Shown piece after piece: positions 35,077 through 47,166 of a stretch of 64,000 bases of DNA (the first letter of the stretch is position 1; each line of letters begins with the position of its first letter). Both the position numbers and the translations under genes were made by a program. A model generated the notes under the pieces. That model was not told where the DNA came from. It saw only the letters and a list, made by a program, of their open reading frames with translations, and made no database searches. The stretch comes from Isoetes taiwanensis (taxonomy: Eukaryota; Streptophyta; Lycopodiopsida; Isoetales; Isoetaceae): contig JAJEKV010000264.1 of the NCBI GenBank assembly GCA_021234155.1, forward strand, positions 188,001 through 252,000, written 5' to 3'.

Positions 35077-37079
35077 ATGGCTTCTTTTTCCGAGAACTTG
35101 GTGGCATTGATCAAGACTATGGAATGCGTAAAGAGAATAACCCCGCTAATCCACTTAAATCCATATCAAATGAACTGGACGATCAAGGTTCGGGTCCACA
35201 ACAAAGGGGCCTTTAAGACCATTTAAAAATGGTCGCTGACAAACTTTTCAACGTCGAGTTAACAGATCGAACATGTGAATTCTTCTCGGATTGATTGTAT
35301 GATGGGTATTTTGCCATAGATTTACTTACTATTCCTTCATTATATTTATGTAGGGACGCTTGATTGAAGCTACTTTGTGTTCAATCGGGCAGCAGACAAA
35401 CTCTACAACGAGCTTCGACTAACAAAGGCTAGCCTCTCTTTTGAATATTCGCTTGCACAAAGGAATTACCCAAATGCATTCTTTGATTCCATGCAGGTGT
35501 ATTATATCTCTAACGGAACACTACGTCCTGCTAACAAGCGGTATTCAAATGTAAACAATGACTACCAAATGACACTTGAATTGTATTCAATTGTGGAGGA
35601 AGCCGAGACGATGATTCTATTCCAATTGCGGAGCACCTGTTTCTCATAACTTTATAAAGATAGATGAATTACAACCGTACGTCGACAACAGACTTCTAGT
35701 CGGTGCGTAAATGATTTGTTAACTATATCTATTTAGAACGATCAGCAATGGGATTATGTCTACAGATATTATTGGGATAGTATCCAACATCTCTTCGACT
35801 TCAAGCGTTCGAACCAAGCATAATCAGGAGATTTCGAAGCGAACTATTACAATTTTAGATCGAGAGGTAATTGTAGACTAGAAAATTCTAGATGTTGTTA
35901 TGTCTTGTGAAAATAGTACAACTTGCAGCCGAGGAAGAACGTAAATGTAAGCATCTGGAATAACTTAGCTGCAAGAGAGATGGAGATCTTATCTCGGGCG
36001 GTTCATAATGCACCTATAATATCACTCACACGAGTTCAAGCAAATAAATATCAAGGTATGAAAAATTACATCAACATAATATTAGTTTTAGGCACTAACC
36101 GTCTTGCATTAATATTGATAGGACTATCTTTATCCACCACAAGCAATACAAGAATAGAAATAAATCCGGACATTGCTCCCGCGCCACGAACTCCGCTCAT
36201 GGTGAGTGTACTTTTATCTTTTTGATTTAATATTGATTATATTCCAAATCGATGTCTATGATAACTTGTCGTGTTAAAAGGTATGACACCGTTGGAAGGA
36301 CTTCGACCATATATGTCGTGAGGACTATTTAGTAATCGGCGACATTTATCGGATATTGCGTTGCCCTCTGCGCAAGACGCCGAGGTATTCTGATTGCCAC
36401 AAATTATTAGTTCTACTTTAATTTTATATTTCCTTCCTTCGACTTCAATCTCACATGCGCTAAGCCCGCCTACTTTAATGTGAGGGCATACATAACATTT
36501 ATCAATCCTCATCAAAGCATGTGGTATCAAGCCCGCAAATCTTGCAATAAAAACCTGGTCGAGCAAAACTTCGATATTCGGTGTCACAAGTGCCGGTAAA
36601 CGCCGATGTCCGCAAAAGGTGAGATCAATATCTCTTCCACATCCATAGGTCTACTTATCTTCTTTTTGCGGGCTGGTTGACTATATCTATGATATCGCTC
36701 GGTATATTTTCCGAGCAAGAATAGCAGACGCGATCGCGGAAACTAGTGTGACAATTTTCAAGCGAACAAGAGAACAACCGCTAGGATACACTTAGATGAA
36801 CTAAGCAAGATCAAAGAAGAGGTAAATATTATTTGCATTAGTTGCCACTACTTTATAGCGGGTTTTACCGTTTCTTCAACGCTTTTCGGGATCTGAGCAA
36901 CAAAAATTTTTGTCCATATTGACAAATGCAACGTGGATTGCTAAAATATTTCGAATAAGCGTTGTTCGGTGAATATAATGGTGAGAAAACCCAAAGGAAG
37001 ATTGTTCGAGAAATTAGCTCTCGTAGATTGGGCATTTGAATCTAAACTTTTATTACAATATATGGCGGACACCAAGTGA
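35077..37079 (+). pseudogene. RPA1-like single-strand DNA-binding protein of a Helitron
   Basis: Plant Helitrons often carry an RPA70 homolog. The order of parts matches RPA1. DBD-A: LNPYQMNWTIKVRVHNKG (from 35140), VELTDRT, YYISNGTLRPANKRY and NDYQMTLE. DBD-B: DIIGIVSNISSTSSVRTK (from 35769), VNVSIWNNLA, LSLSTTSNTRIEINPD. DBD-C: VRAYITFINPHQSMWYQA (from 36480), CHKC, IADAIAETSVTIF. The end is SKLLLQYMADTK and TGA at 37077-37079. Introns with clear GT-AG borders lie at 35863-35929 and about 36056-36120. Frame breaks near 35226, 35380 and 36950 and an Arg in place of the first zinc-binding Cys (YQARKSC) suggest decay. Start chosen at 35077 (MASFSEN); the true start is uncertain. Confidence 0.85.
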
Positions 37080-37840
37080 TGGTAATATTTTTTGTCGAAC
37101 TGTTGTTTCTGAAGAACCGAGTCCCAGAGTCTGTATTACAGTGCTTGGAATGTAATAGACAACTGTTTTTGTGGGAAACATTTCACATTTTGTCAATGCG
37201 GGGCATGTTTACCATGTTGACATAGACGTTTTCTTCCGCCAACGTTTACGGTTTTGTCTTTACGATACAAATCGAGAATAGTCCCTATCGTTTCTTTAAT
37301 ATCATATGTATTTTCTTTCAAAAGATTCCTCGAATTCAACATTTACGTAACATAGACTTCCATGCACCTAAGGTTTTACAAACTATAGCAAATGTACAAT
37401 ACGCATTTTGTAATATCGACGTTTATCGGTTAAACAACTACTGACCATGTCGGTACAAGATACTAATTATGTCGATGGTCATACATCCATGCAGATAGAC
37501 CGACGCATCAATGCAACGTGGCTTACACCTCTTTATTACCACAATATCGTGTTCACTCTACCTCGGAGTTGATGATAGATTTATTATCAGAATTTATTAT
37601 TGAAGGATATGACCGATTTTATAAGCTGGAATCGCATAATATAACCATGCATCTGTAACTAGTTGCTGATCCGGATATCTTCCGGATATCTTGCAAGAAC
37701 ATTACCAGGACGATCTAAGGTATGGTGACTGATTTGTGATTCTACCAGTTCGTGATTTGCTTCTATAGGCTCGATGGCCTTCATCCATAATGCTAAGAAG
37801 TATGTCACCTGCAATTGCTGTGCAGCTTTGACAGGAAAGG
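37080..37840. other. Gene-free stretch after the RPA1-like gene
   Basis: A cysteine-rich frame near 37140-37200 may be a chance translation. Nothing else recognised. CCGGATATCTT is directly repeated at 37672-37692. Confidence 0.35.
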
Positions 37841-38391
37841 ATGGGTATTCCGCTTCCAGATGACGTAATAGCAATGACTAACAGCAATAAGCTGAGTGGT
37901 CCAATCATCACCAAATACTTTTGCATCGCTTTATCTGATCCTCCTGGAGAGACGTCACATATCAGATGTGGATGGATAGAATCGACTGCAGATGAGCTTT
38001 TCAACGCACTTGCTAATTACGAGGTCTTCCCGGACGCAATCTTTAGTCTGCTCGAAATTGTAGACTCACACCAACCTGGTCTAACGATGCACCAACTGCT
38101 CCACAAGTATCTGCCGTACGGATCTTTCGCACCGAGGGCCATTTTTTGGCCAGTTGCACCGTGGGCTCAGAGGAAAATTAAGGTTCTTTTGTTCAAACAG
38201 AAAACTTATGACCAGGTATTACTATTTTGGCTATTATTTTCTAGTCTCAATGACGTTTTAGTTTTCTGATGTTATTCCTTCAGTTTTTACTGTTATTTTC
38301 TAGTCTTAAGGACGTTTTAGTTTATCTGATGTTATTCCTTCAGTTCCTAGCACAAGGGAGTTCTGCATCAACATCCAACGCATTGCCATAA
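37841..38391 (+). CDS. Hypothetical protein, open frame with one likely intron
   Basis: From ATG at 37841 a frame of about 125 codons stays open to GACCAG|GTATTA (38215). If the intron ends at CCTTCAG (38343) the frame continues FLAQGSSASTSNALP and stops at TAA (38389-38391), giving roughly 140 residues. The protein has segments DPPGETSHIRCGW, VDSHQPGLTMHQLLHKYLP and PWAQRKIKVLLFKQKTYD, evenly mixed and globular-looking, without membrane segments. I do not recognise the family. It follows the Helitron RPA1-like gene on the same strand and appears better preserved than its neighbours. A stop lies 12 bases before the ATG in frame. Confidence 0.45.
38231..38349 (+). repeat. Tandem duplication, 59-60 bp unit, two copies inside a likely intron
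   Basis: Copies start CT(A/G)TTATTTTCTAGTCT at 38231 and 38290, each ending with TTATTCCTTCAGTT. Each copy supplies a possible splice acceptor (CCTTCAG). Confidence 0.9.
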
Positions 38392-39700
38392 TTCGTCGAA
38401 TCTCTAACTTTTGGGGTATACTATGCAGTTCGTCCAAGGTATATGATATACATGTGTCCTCTATGTACGAATACGGACAAATTTTGATAACTTTTATACT
38501 AGTCGAAATGCTATTGTACTTTTTGCTATCGATCGAAAAAGGGAATGATACACGTTTTCCAATACATTTCTCGTGTAAAAAAAAAATAATGTTTGTCAAA
38601 TCTCTAATTTGTTGGTACTATCGGTCTAATGGACAAATAGTAAATTAATATTCAATTTGTGAACAATGATCTAGTGGCTAGATAATGTGGTCTAAATGAT
38701 TAAATTAATAGGCTTCAATACTACATATCTATGGAATTTGGAACCACATGCATATTTAATGGGGCATATTCAATCAATTAGCATGCAAACTTTGGTCCTT
38801 ACCCTATGCTTGTGACAAAAAATAAATATTTGCGATATGCGCAAAATCAATTAAAGGGATAAAATAAGACATCATAATAATAATATTTTTTGCATAAAAT
38901 CACGTGCGCGAACAATTAACCGGGTTTGAACTTTATTTGTGCATGTAATCTTAAATAGTTAAACCCCTTAGAGATTATGAAGCTGTGGCCCTAGGCCCAT
39001 GGCTTTCGCTAGGAATAACGATTTATGCTTTGTGGTTAAAATCATAGGGCTCGAAAATACAGGACTGTGTAAAATAAATTGTTGAACACGACCGATTTAA
39101 ACTATCTGCTATATACGGGGAACTTGATGAGTAAGGGACCTGAAGTTTGTGGTGTACTAGACTTATTAAATCTGGTAATACATTAATGCATCATTGCGCT
39201 CTTAAACACGATAAATGGGCTATTTAACTTTTTATTCATTGTTATTTTTTGCACATTGTAGATAACTAGACTTATTAAATCTGGTAATGCATTAATGCAC
39301 CATTGCGCTCTTAAACACTATAAATGGGCTATTTAACTTTTTATTCATTGTTAGTTTTTGCACGTTGTAGGTAAATTACCTATCTCAATAATGATAACAT
39401 TAGCACACTGAGAAGGATTCCGAATTGAATTAGAATGCCATTTGATAAACTAAGACTATGACATGAAAATATGCTCGCACGATACCATATGTAGATTCTC
39501 CAATTAATGCACAATTCATGGGCCTCTTCTATGTTGTTAAATTCACATGCATCAAAAGCGAGAATGTGATTTAGTCTATTTGTTTCCATTTCTTTTTCAA
39601 ACCCTAAATTATTCCTGACATAGACACCCGTCATGTGGTAAGTCAACGCGCAGGCTCTTCAGTCTCCATTAACATCTATTCCGACTCCTAGAAATATGCA
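38392..39700. other. Gene-free right part of unit U7
   Basis: AT-rich; no coding signal. Holds the 109-bp tandem duplication entered separately. Confidence 0.45.
39156..39373 (+). repeat. Tandem duplication, 109-bp unit, two copies
   Basis: ACTAGACTTATTAAATCTGG starts each copy at 39156 and 39265; only a few differences. Confidence 0.9.
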
Positions 39701-39701
39701 G

Positions 39702-39749
39702 GTCGACTTCATGCAGTCCTTCATAGTACAACCACTTGTATATATATAT
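39702..39749 (+). repeat. Unit U7 terminus, form A, with short (TA)n
   Basis: GGTCGACTTCATGCAGTCC then TTCATAGTACAACCACTTGT and TATATATATA. No GAATCT block precedes it here, unlike at the other form-A termini. Confidence 0.85.
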
Positions 39750-40095
39750 CATTAATATATATAAACGTATATCACATGCTATGGGCATCGTGGACATTTT
39801 ATATAAAGGTGTCATCTCGGCCGTTCACCTTTGGGAAAAAGAGGTGGCGCAATTGTGGCCCTCAGATCTGATGGGGGGCATGCATGGGGGCATGCACCAC
39901 ATGCCTGGACCGTTTGATCGGGGCAGGTTAAATCTCCACCGTAGATTTTAAGGCTTAGGAAGGTGCATTGAAATTGCGTAATAATTAATAAGTGAGGTGA
40001 GGTGTCATTTATTTATTTATTTAATTCCTTTTACTCTCAATAGGGTAGCGTGGCATAATATCGTTTGATCTACGATGAGGTGGCAGTAAAAAAAA
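39750..40095 (+). promoter_or_regulatory. Promoter-like module of unit U8
   Basis: CATTAATATATATAAACG, CACATGCTATGGGCATCGTG, GGTGTCATCTCGGCCGTTCA, GGGGGCATGCACCACATG and CCTGGACCGTTTGATCGGG, followed by AAATCTCCACCGTAGAT and GGCTTAGGAAGGTGCA. It matches the U5 module most closely. Confidence 0.6.
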
Positions 40096-41904
40096 TAATG
40101 ACCCCTTAGTGTCGTGGCAATTCTATACCAGTTTACTAGGTGACACTGCAGCCGAAAAAATTTAGGATTGTTCTATGCATTTTTGTGGCTATGGCGGCCA
40201 CTGCAGCCACGGCACGGCTCCTAGAACGGCCATGGCTCCATTCGACTCTTGATCCGGCAGTCCATTCTGTGTGGCACAATTTCCAGTGCCACCTTGCTAA
40301 TTTTTTACCACTAGAGATGTTGGAAAAGGGCACCGCCGGGCTTCTTTTTGCTGGATACCCGTAGTTTAATCCTCTTGCAGTTGTTTAGAAGAACAGGATG
40401 GATGCACTCAGGATCTGCATGCCCAGAGCCGGATAGTATGCGGTTATTTGGACCAGGCTGGACATAGACTGGTCGGTTCTGCTGGGATACGCAGGCTTGG
40501 CCTTTTTGTGCAACATGACGAATGTATCAGAAGCCGTTGAAGCTAGGCTTTATGCCTTTTGTTTTTTTTTGCTAGGCACGGCCTCATGCCAGCTATGTTG
40601 GAGCAGATGCTTACTCCAGTTCCTGCTACTGGATCCTTCTAAGGATTTCGATCTCTGGCTTGCCTATGCAAGGCCAGATGTGGTCAGTCTTCCGTTTTCA
40701 TGCCTATACAGAACAAGAGTTTTTAGTCTTAAGAGGCATGAACTGTAGTTGGGTAGCATGAATCGTCCTCAAGTTCGAGTTCAAATTCAACCTTTGTTAG
40801 TTGACTAAATCTCATATTATGTTTCTTTTTTGTCTGACTTATTTAAGTCTACTTTTGATGGGTTTATTCATAGATTTACCCCCTAAATTTTTACTGTAAT
40901 TATGTGCTTGTGTTGTCTGCAGTTTTCATCACTTGGTTCTTTGGACGAAAGGATGTGCGCTGGTCACTTGAGGTAAGGTGGATATTTGCGATGAAAAGTT
41001 ACTAGTGGGAATGTTGAATTGGAATCTTCTATGAAGGGTTATGCTGCCGGAAATGCTATCCCTAGTCCTGAGAAAAATGTGAGAAAGTAGTTTCTAAAGA
41101 AATATTGGGCTCGTTGGAAGGCAGACCATAATGGAGAAAGTAATCTCATCCTTATAGCATGGATATGCATCTTATTTAGTTTTGGGAACTAACAACATCT
41201 ATTGTGATGCAGTTGTGCAATGCATCATATCAAGGGCTACGTGCAGTACAACAACCAGTCTCTTGCGTATGGAACTTTGATTTATGCTTTTGCTTATTTG
41301 TTTTTGTTTTATTCACTAAGTAAAAGCTATCAACCTAAGACAAGCTACACATACCGCATTACAGCTGGTTTATTTTGACGTCTTCAAATTTAAGCAAAGC
41401 TGCATGGGGTGCTCTACAAAAAAATAAGTCTCAGCTCATGGTTCGTTCTTATGAGGTAATTATCTTGAACTTCTAATAAGCATGCAGTGCTTGCTTCTGA
41501 AAATCGCTCTGCTGGCAGCTTGGGGTCATATTTCTGCCTTCACTAGCAAAAAGATTTCAGACAGGATTTTCAAGCACTGACAACTTGCATCCAAGTCACG
41601 GAAGTGATTCTGAAGTGAAACTGTGCACGTTGATGTTTGATGAGGGGAGGATGAGCATCTAATGTGCTTACCAGTGCCTTATGCTTTACCCCCAATCCAA
41701 TATGGGAGTGAAGGTGATCCATCTAGCCCTATTGATATGGCGTTTTGCTGTGAGTAACGTGGAAACAGTAAGAACAAGAGACATGTGGTGCAATCTGGCC
41801 AGGAATACATTTATCTGGGCTTGTGCCAGCTGCATCAAAGTGGGCATTGTCTTCTCTTAGCATTTACAAATTTGGACATGCCTGTTTTAGATTAGGTCAC
41901 ATAC
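40096..41904 (+). other. U8 cargo with unassigned exon-like segments
   Basis: Candidate exons: 40923-40972 (CTGCAG to GAG|GTAAGG), 41212-41270 (GATGCAG start) and an open stretch at about 41520-41735 that includes HGSDSEVKLCTLMFDEGRM. I recognise none. They are on the opposite strand to the carrier exons that follow. Confidence 0.3.
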
Positions 41905-42278
41905 CTTTCTTAGACAAAAACATTTTCAGTTTCTCATATACAGGAAACTGAACGGCTACATGGCTTACGCCTGCCAGGGCTGGGATCAGGCCACTGTCCA
42001 AACAATCACCGAAGAACTTATTGATGTGACTAATGAGTAATGACCATCTCACATATCCCATATTTACTCCCAAGAATTACAAACCTGTAAAGCCCATGAG
42101 ATATACTAACTGGAAGCTAGGGAACATGGAAATGAAAATTGCTAACCATTTGTTTTTCCATAAGCTTGAGAAAACGACGTAATGTCAGCTTTTTGATCCT
42201 TCTGATCCTGAGGCAGATGCACCTGCAAGCGCGTCTTCACTACATCAAGAGGGCAAACGAATGTAGCAGCAATGGCTC
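41905..42278 (-). pseudogene. Mitochondrial carrier family protein (NAD/folate type), two exons
   Basis: Carriers of this family exchange small metabolites across the mitochondrial or plastid inner membrane. The minus-strand exon starting at 42278 after TTCTTACAG reads GAIAATFVCPLDVVKTRLQ, containing the family signature PxDxxKTRLQ of the first repeat. The exon 41905-41993 reads [18 protein letters not shown] and [12 protein letters not shown], then a GTATGTG donor; this is the end of the second repeat in NAD+ and folate carriers. Everything between (the rest of repeat one and the second KTRLQ motif) is missing from the 180 bp between them, and the third repeat was not seen. So this is a deleted fragment. 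It runs against the direction of unit U8. Confidence 0.72.
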
Positions 42279-42970
42279 CTGTAAGAAAATAACAAAATAG
42301 ATTTGTGGAAATATTAGCATGTAATTTTATTCTCAAATCGAACAAACTGATATGCAGAAGAGAGGTTAGTCAACCATTCATTCAGAAGATCAATACGATA
42401 ATGTGATGTTTAAGACACCTATAATGCATTCATGTACCAGCGCATAAAGCATGCAACCAAGAATGACTTAAGCAACTAAAGGCAACTAAGACACCTTTAG
42501 AATGCTCATTATATTCACTCACATAAACTCAGTAGTAAGGAAGTGTATTCTAGCAAAAATCGAACAAGACATTTGTAAACTGCAGCCTAACAGAGTATAG
42601 ATGACACTAGCAACCTATCACTCGACTTATCATAATATGATGATGTGCACTTCATCAAAAATGACTTCTTTTTTCTAAGTGAACCCAAGCATTCTTTGTC
42701 AATTAGAGACTTTGAAATCATTTGACGTACATATATGGTATTAAAATTATGGCCTTGAGTTTAGATGCATTGTTTACCACCTAACATTAGAGCCAACGAG
42801 TTGGTTTATGCAGCCTACGTGAAGAGAAGCATTGAGTGGAATTTTGCAGTGGGTGTTCTCTCTAATCCGAGGTCTTCTTTTTCTTGCAAATTGCACTTAG
42901 TACTTGGAAGGATGTAAGCCAGAAGTTGCACCATTAGGCAACTCACATTATATGAAATTGCGTCTGTCCA

Positions 42971-43284
42971 TATTCATCTATAACTTTCACTCTATGGTTT
43001 TCGTTAAAAGTATAGCCTAAAGAAATACTTAAAACTTACAGATTATTTCTAAATGGGAGCAAATGTCCCTACATCACCCTTGATGATTAACAAAATAATA
43101 GTGCTAGACAGAGAAGTTCCAAGTTAATATTCATCTATGACTTTCACTCTATGGTTTTCGTTAAAAGTATAGCCTAAAGAAATACTTAAAACTTACAGAT
43201 TATTTCTAAATGGGAGCAAATGTCCCTACATCACCCTTGATGATTAACAAAATAATAGTGCTAGACAGAGAAGTTCCAAGTTAA
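42971..43284 (+). repeat. Tandem duplication, 157-bp unit, two nearly identical copies
   Basis: TATTCATCTAT(A/G)ACTTTCAC starts each copy (42971, 43128). Confidence 0.92.
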
Positions 43285-43620
43285 CGTTAGATATGTTTTA
43301 TGTAGGGGGAAGAATGCTTCCAGTTGCAACTGTTCCTATTTGTAGTCAAATTGGACATAAAGTTGCTATTCCACAGGGGATGGAGCTCATGATGCTGCAT
43401 CTAGGTCATATCCTAGCCATATCCTGTAATATGACCGAAAGTTCAATATTAAATTATGATGTATAAGAGCTAAAGTATATTATTCACCCTCATTCATTGT
43501 ATTACGTCCATGTGTTCATTACAATTCTAAATAATGCTTGGATCACAATGCCACTGGAAAGCTATTAAAAGCTATTTTTTGGTAAAAGTTTTACATATAA
43601 AACGTTTAGAGCAGTGACTA

Positions 43621-43757
43621 GCACATACAAAAAGTGAAGCATAGATGACCGCAATTTCATCAATTCAAACGCACATACGAAAAGTGAAGCATAAATGACC
43701 ACAATTTCATCAATTCAAACGCCAAACACGTACACACAATTTCATCAATTCAAACGC
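43621..43757 (+). repeat. Tandem repeat, 50-bp unit, two copies plus a partial third
   Basis: GCACATAC(A/G)AAAAGTGAAGC starts at 43621 and 43671; a third CAATTTCATCAATTCAAACG ends the array. Confidence 0.88.
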
Positions 43758-44079
43758 TACACACGAATTGGTCCAAATATTACAACAATAGTGCATGGCT
43801 AACCTATAAGATCCCATCAAATTTCTGCTCGCAATATTCCATCCCCATCCAAACATAAACTACTCTCAATGCATTGTTTGCAGATGCCAATAATAGAAGC
43901 CCTCTCTTGCTACCTAAATGCTTGATTCTACTTAATAGTTCTTGCACTACCAATTTACTGCAAATTCAATGACTCTTAAAATACTAAAACGTTGTCCCAC
44001 TAAACATAATCGCCATAGTGCGCATTGAGTTACTTTTGGGAGTGGCATAAGGAGAATACTTATACAATTTTAAGAATAA

Positions 44080-45025
44080 GAATTTAGGGAACGCGGGAAA
44101 TCTATAGAATATTGTAGAATATTCGTGTGAAATCTTAGAAAATTTAGAGGAATGTTGGAGAATCTAGCGGATTCTTGATGGAATATCGGGAATCGGCAGG
44201 AACCTTGACAGAGTTTCAAGGTACGAAGAATTAAACTCTGACTACGATTTTAAATTAGAGTTTTTCGGCTTTAGCTCGACTCTTTTACTTCAATTCGAAT
44301 TTAGTTTGACTTTTCAATTTGACTTGCCCACTACGTTGACTTGGACTTAAAAAATCTTTTAGCTAAAACCTTCATACAAAATATTGTTCACAACCACTTG
44401 GGGTATTTTTTTGGAATTTAGAAAAATCTTTGGAGAATCTTAGAGAATCTCAAAAGAATCTTTGTGAATCTAGGAAAATCTACAGAAATCTTCATAAAAC
44501 CTCTAAGAATCTATGCAGAATCTTGGGGACTCTAGGGGAATCTTAATAAAATCTAGGGGAATCTAAAGGAATCTAAGAGAATCTTTGGGAATCTAGGGGA
44601 GTCTAAGGGAATCTTTTTAGAATCTTTGAGAATCTAGAAGAATCCAAGGGCATCTACGGGAATCTTGCTGCAACTCTTGGAGAAATTAGGGAATCTTCGT
44701 ATGATCTTAGAGAATCTTGAGGAATCTTAAGAGAATATCAACTTGGAAAATCTATCTGAATCGTGAGAGAATTTTTGAGAATCTAGGAGAATCCCGGTGG
44801 TAACTTTGAGATTACAGGGGAATCTTGATGGAATGTTGGAGACATACGGGGATCTTCAAATCTAAAGGAATCCGAAAGAATCTTGATAAAATCTTTAGGA
44901 AACTAGCAAAATCTTGATAAAACCTTGGATAATCTAAAGGAGTCTTCATATAATCTAAGGGAATCCAAGAACACCTACACAGAATCATGGGGAATTTAGG
45001 TGAATCTTGGGACAATGCAGGGAAA
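44080..45025 (+). repeat. GAATCT-rich minisatellite (U8)
   Basis: GAATCT in plus orientation throughout, densest from 44420 on (for example GGGAATCTAAAGGAATCTAA). A GAATCT-poor segment lies at about 44220-44400. Confidence 0.9.
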
Positions 45026-45041
45026 TCTTTCACACTAGTGC

Positions 45042-45086
45042 CTTTTGAGGGGTCGACATCATGCAGTCCTTCATAGTATAACCACT

Positions 45087-45155
<69 letters not shown>
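45042..45155 (+). repeat. Unit U8 terminus, form A, with (TA)n (45089-45155)
   Basis: GGGGTCGACATCATGCAGTC then TTCATAGTATAACCACTTGT, followed by a pure TA tract of 67 bp. Confidence 0.9.
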
Positions 45156-45157
<2 letters not shown>

Positions 45158-45159
<2 letters not shown>

Positions 45160-45233
45160 CGTCGTAACAAGCGAACACGTAGCTACATATACTATTGGTG
45201 GAAACCTAACCTTTTTAAATCTAACAAAATAAA
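45158..45233 (+). repeat. 76-bp direct repeat, left copy
   Basis: GTCGTCGTAACAAGCGAACA to ATCTAACAAAATAAA. The same 76 bp recurs at 46860-46935, each time directly after a (TA)n tract. Confidence 0.95.
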
Positions 45234-46935
<1,702 letters not shown>

Positions 46936-47166
46936 ATTTTAAGATAAACTACACATCTTTGCATGTTGGTAAGGTATTAGTTATCTCATTAGTGTAAGGT
47001 ATTACTAGTTATCATCATCGTATTATATACCTCATAGCTCAACGGATGTACCACAAAACATTGAACATTTTTATGGTGGTATATTTCATAACTTTAATGG
47101 GTGTAGCATGTCAAATAAACCCTATCCGGTTAAATAAACCCATGTATCAAGTGTACATGCATTCTA

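Larger units (their letters stand above)
42279..44079. other. Gene-free part of unit U8
   Basis: Repeat-rich AT sequence. Two tandem duplications are listed separately; no exon upstream of the carrier fragment was recognised. Confidence 0.4.

Noticed and set aside
36237-36587. Minus-strand open frame of 116 codons
   Set aside because: It lies antisense to the RPA1-like DBD-C exon, which has better family support on the plus strand.
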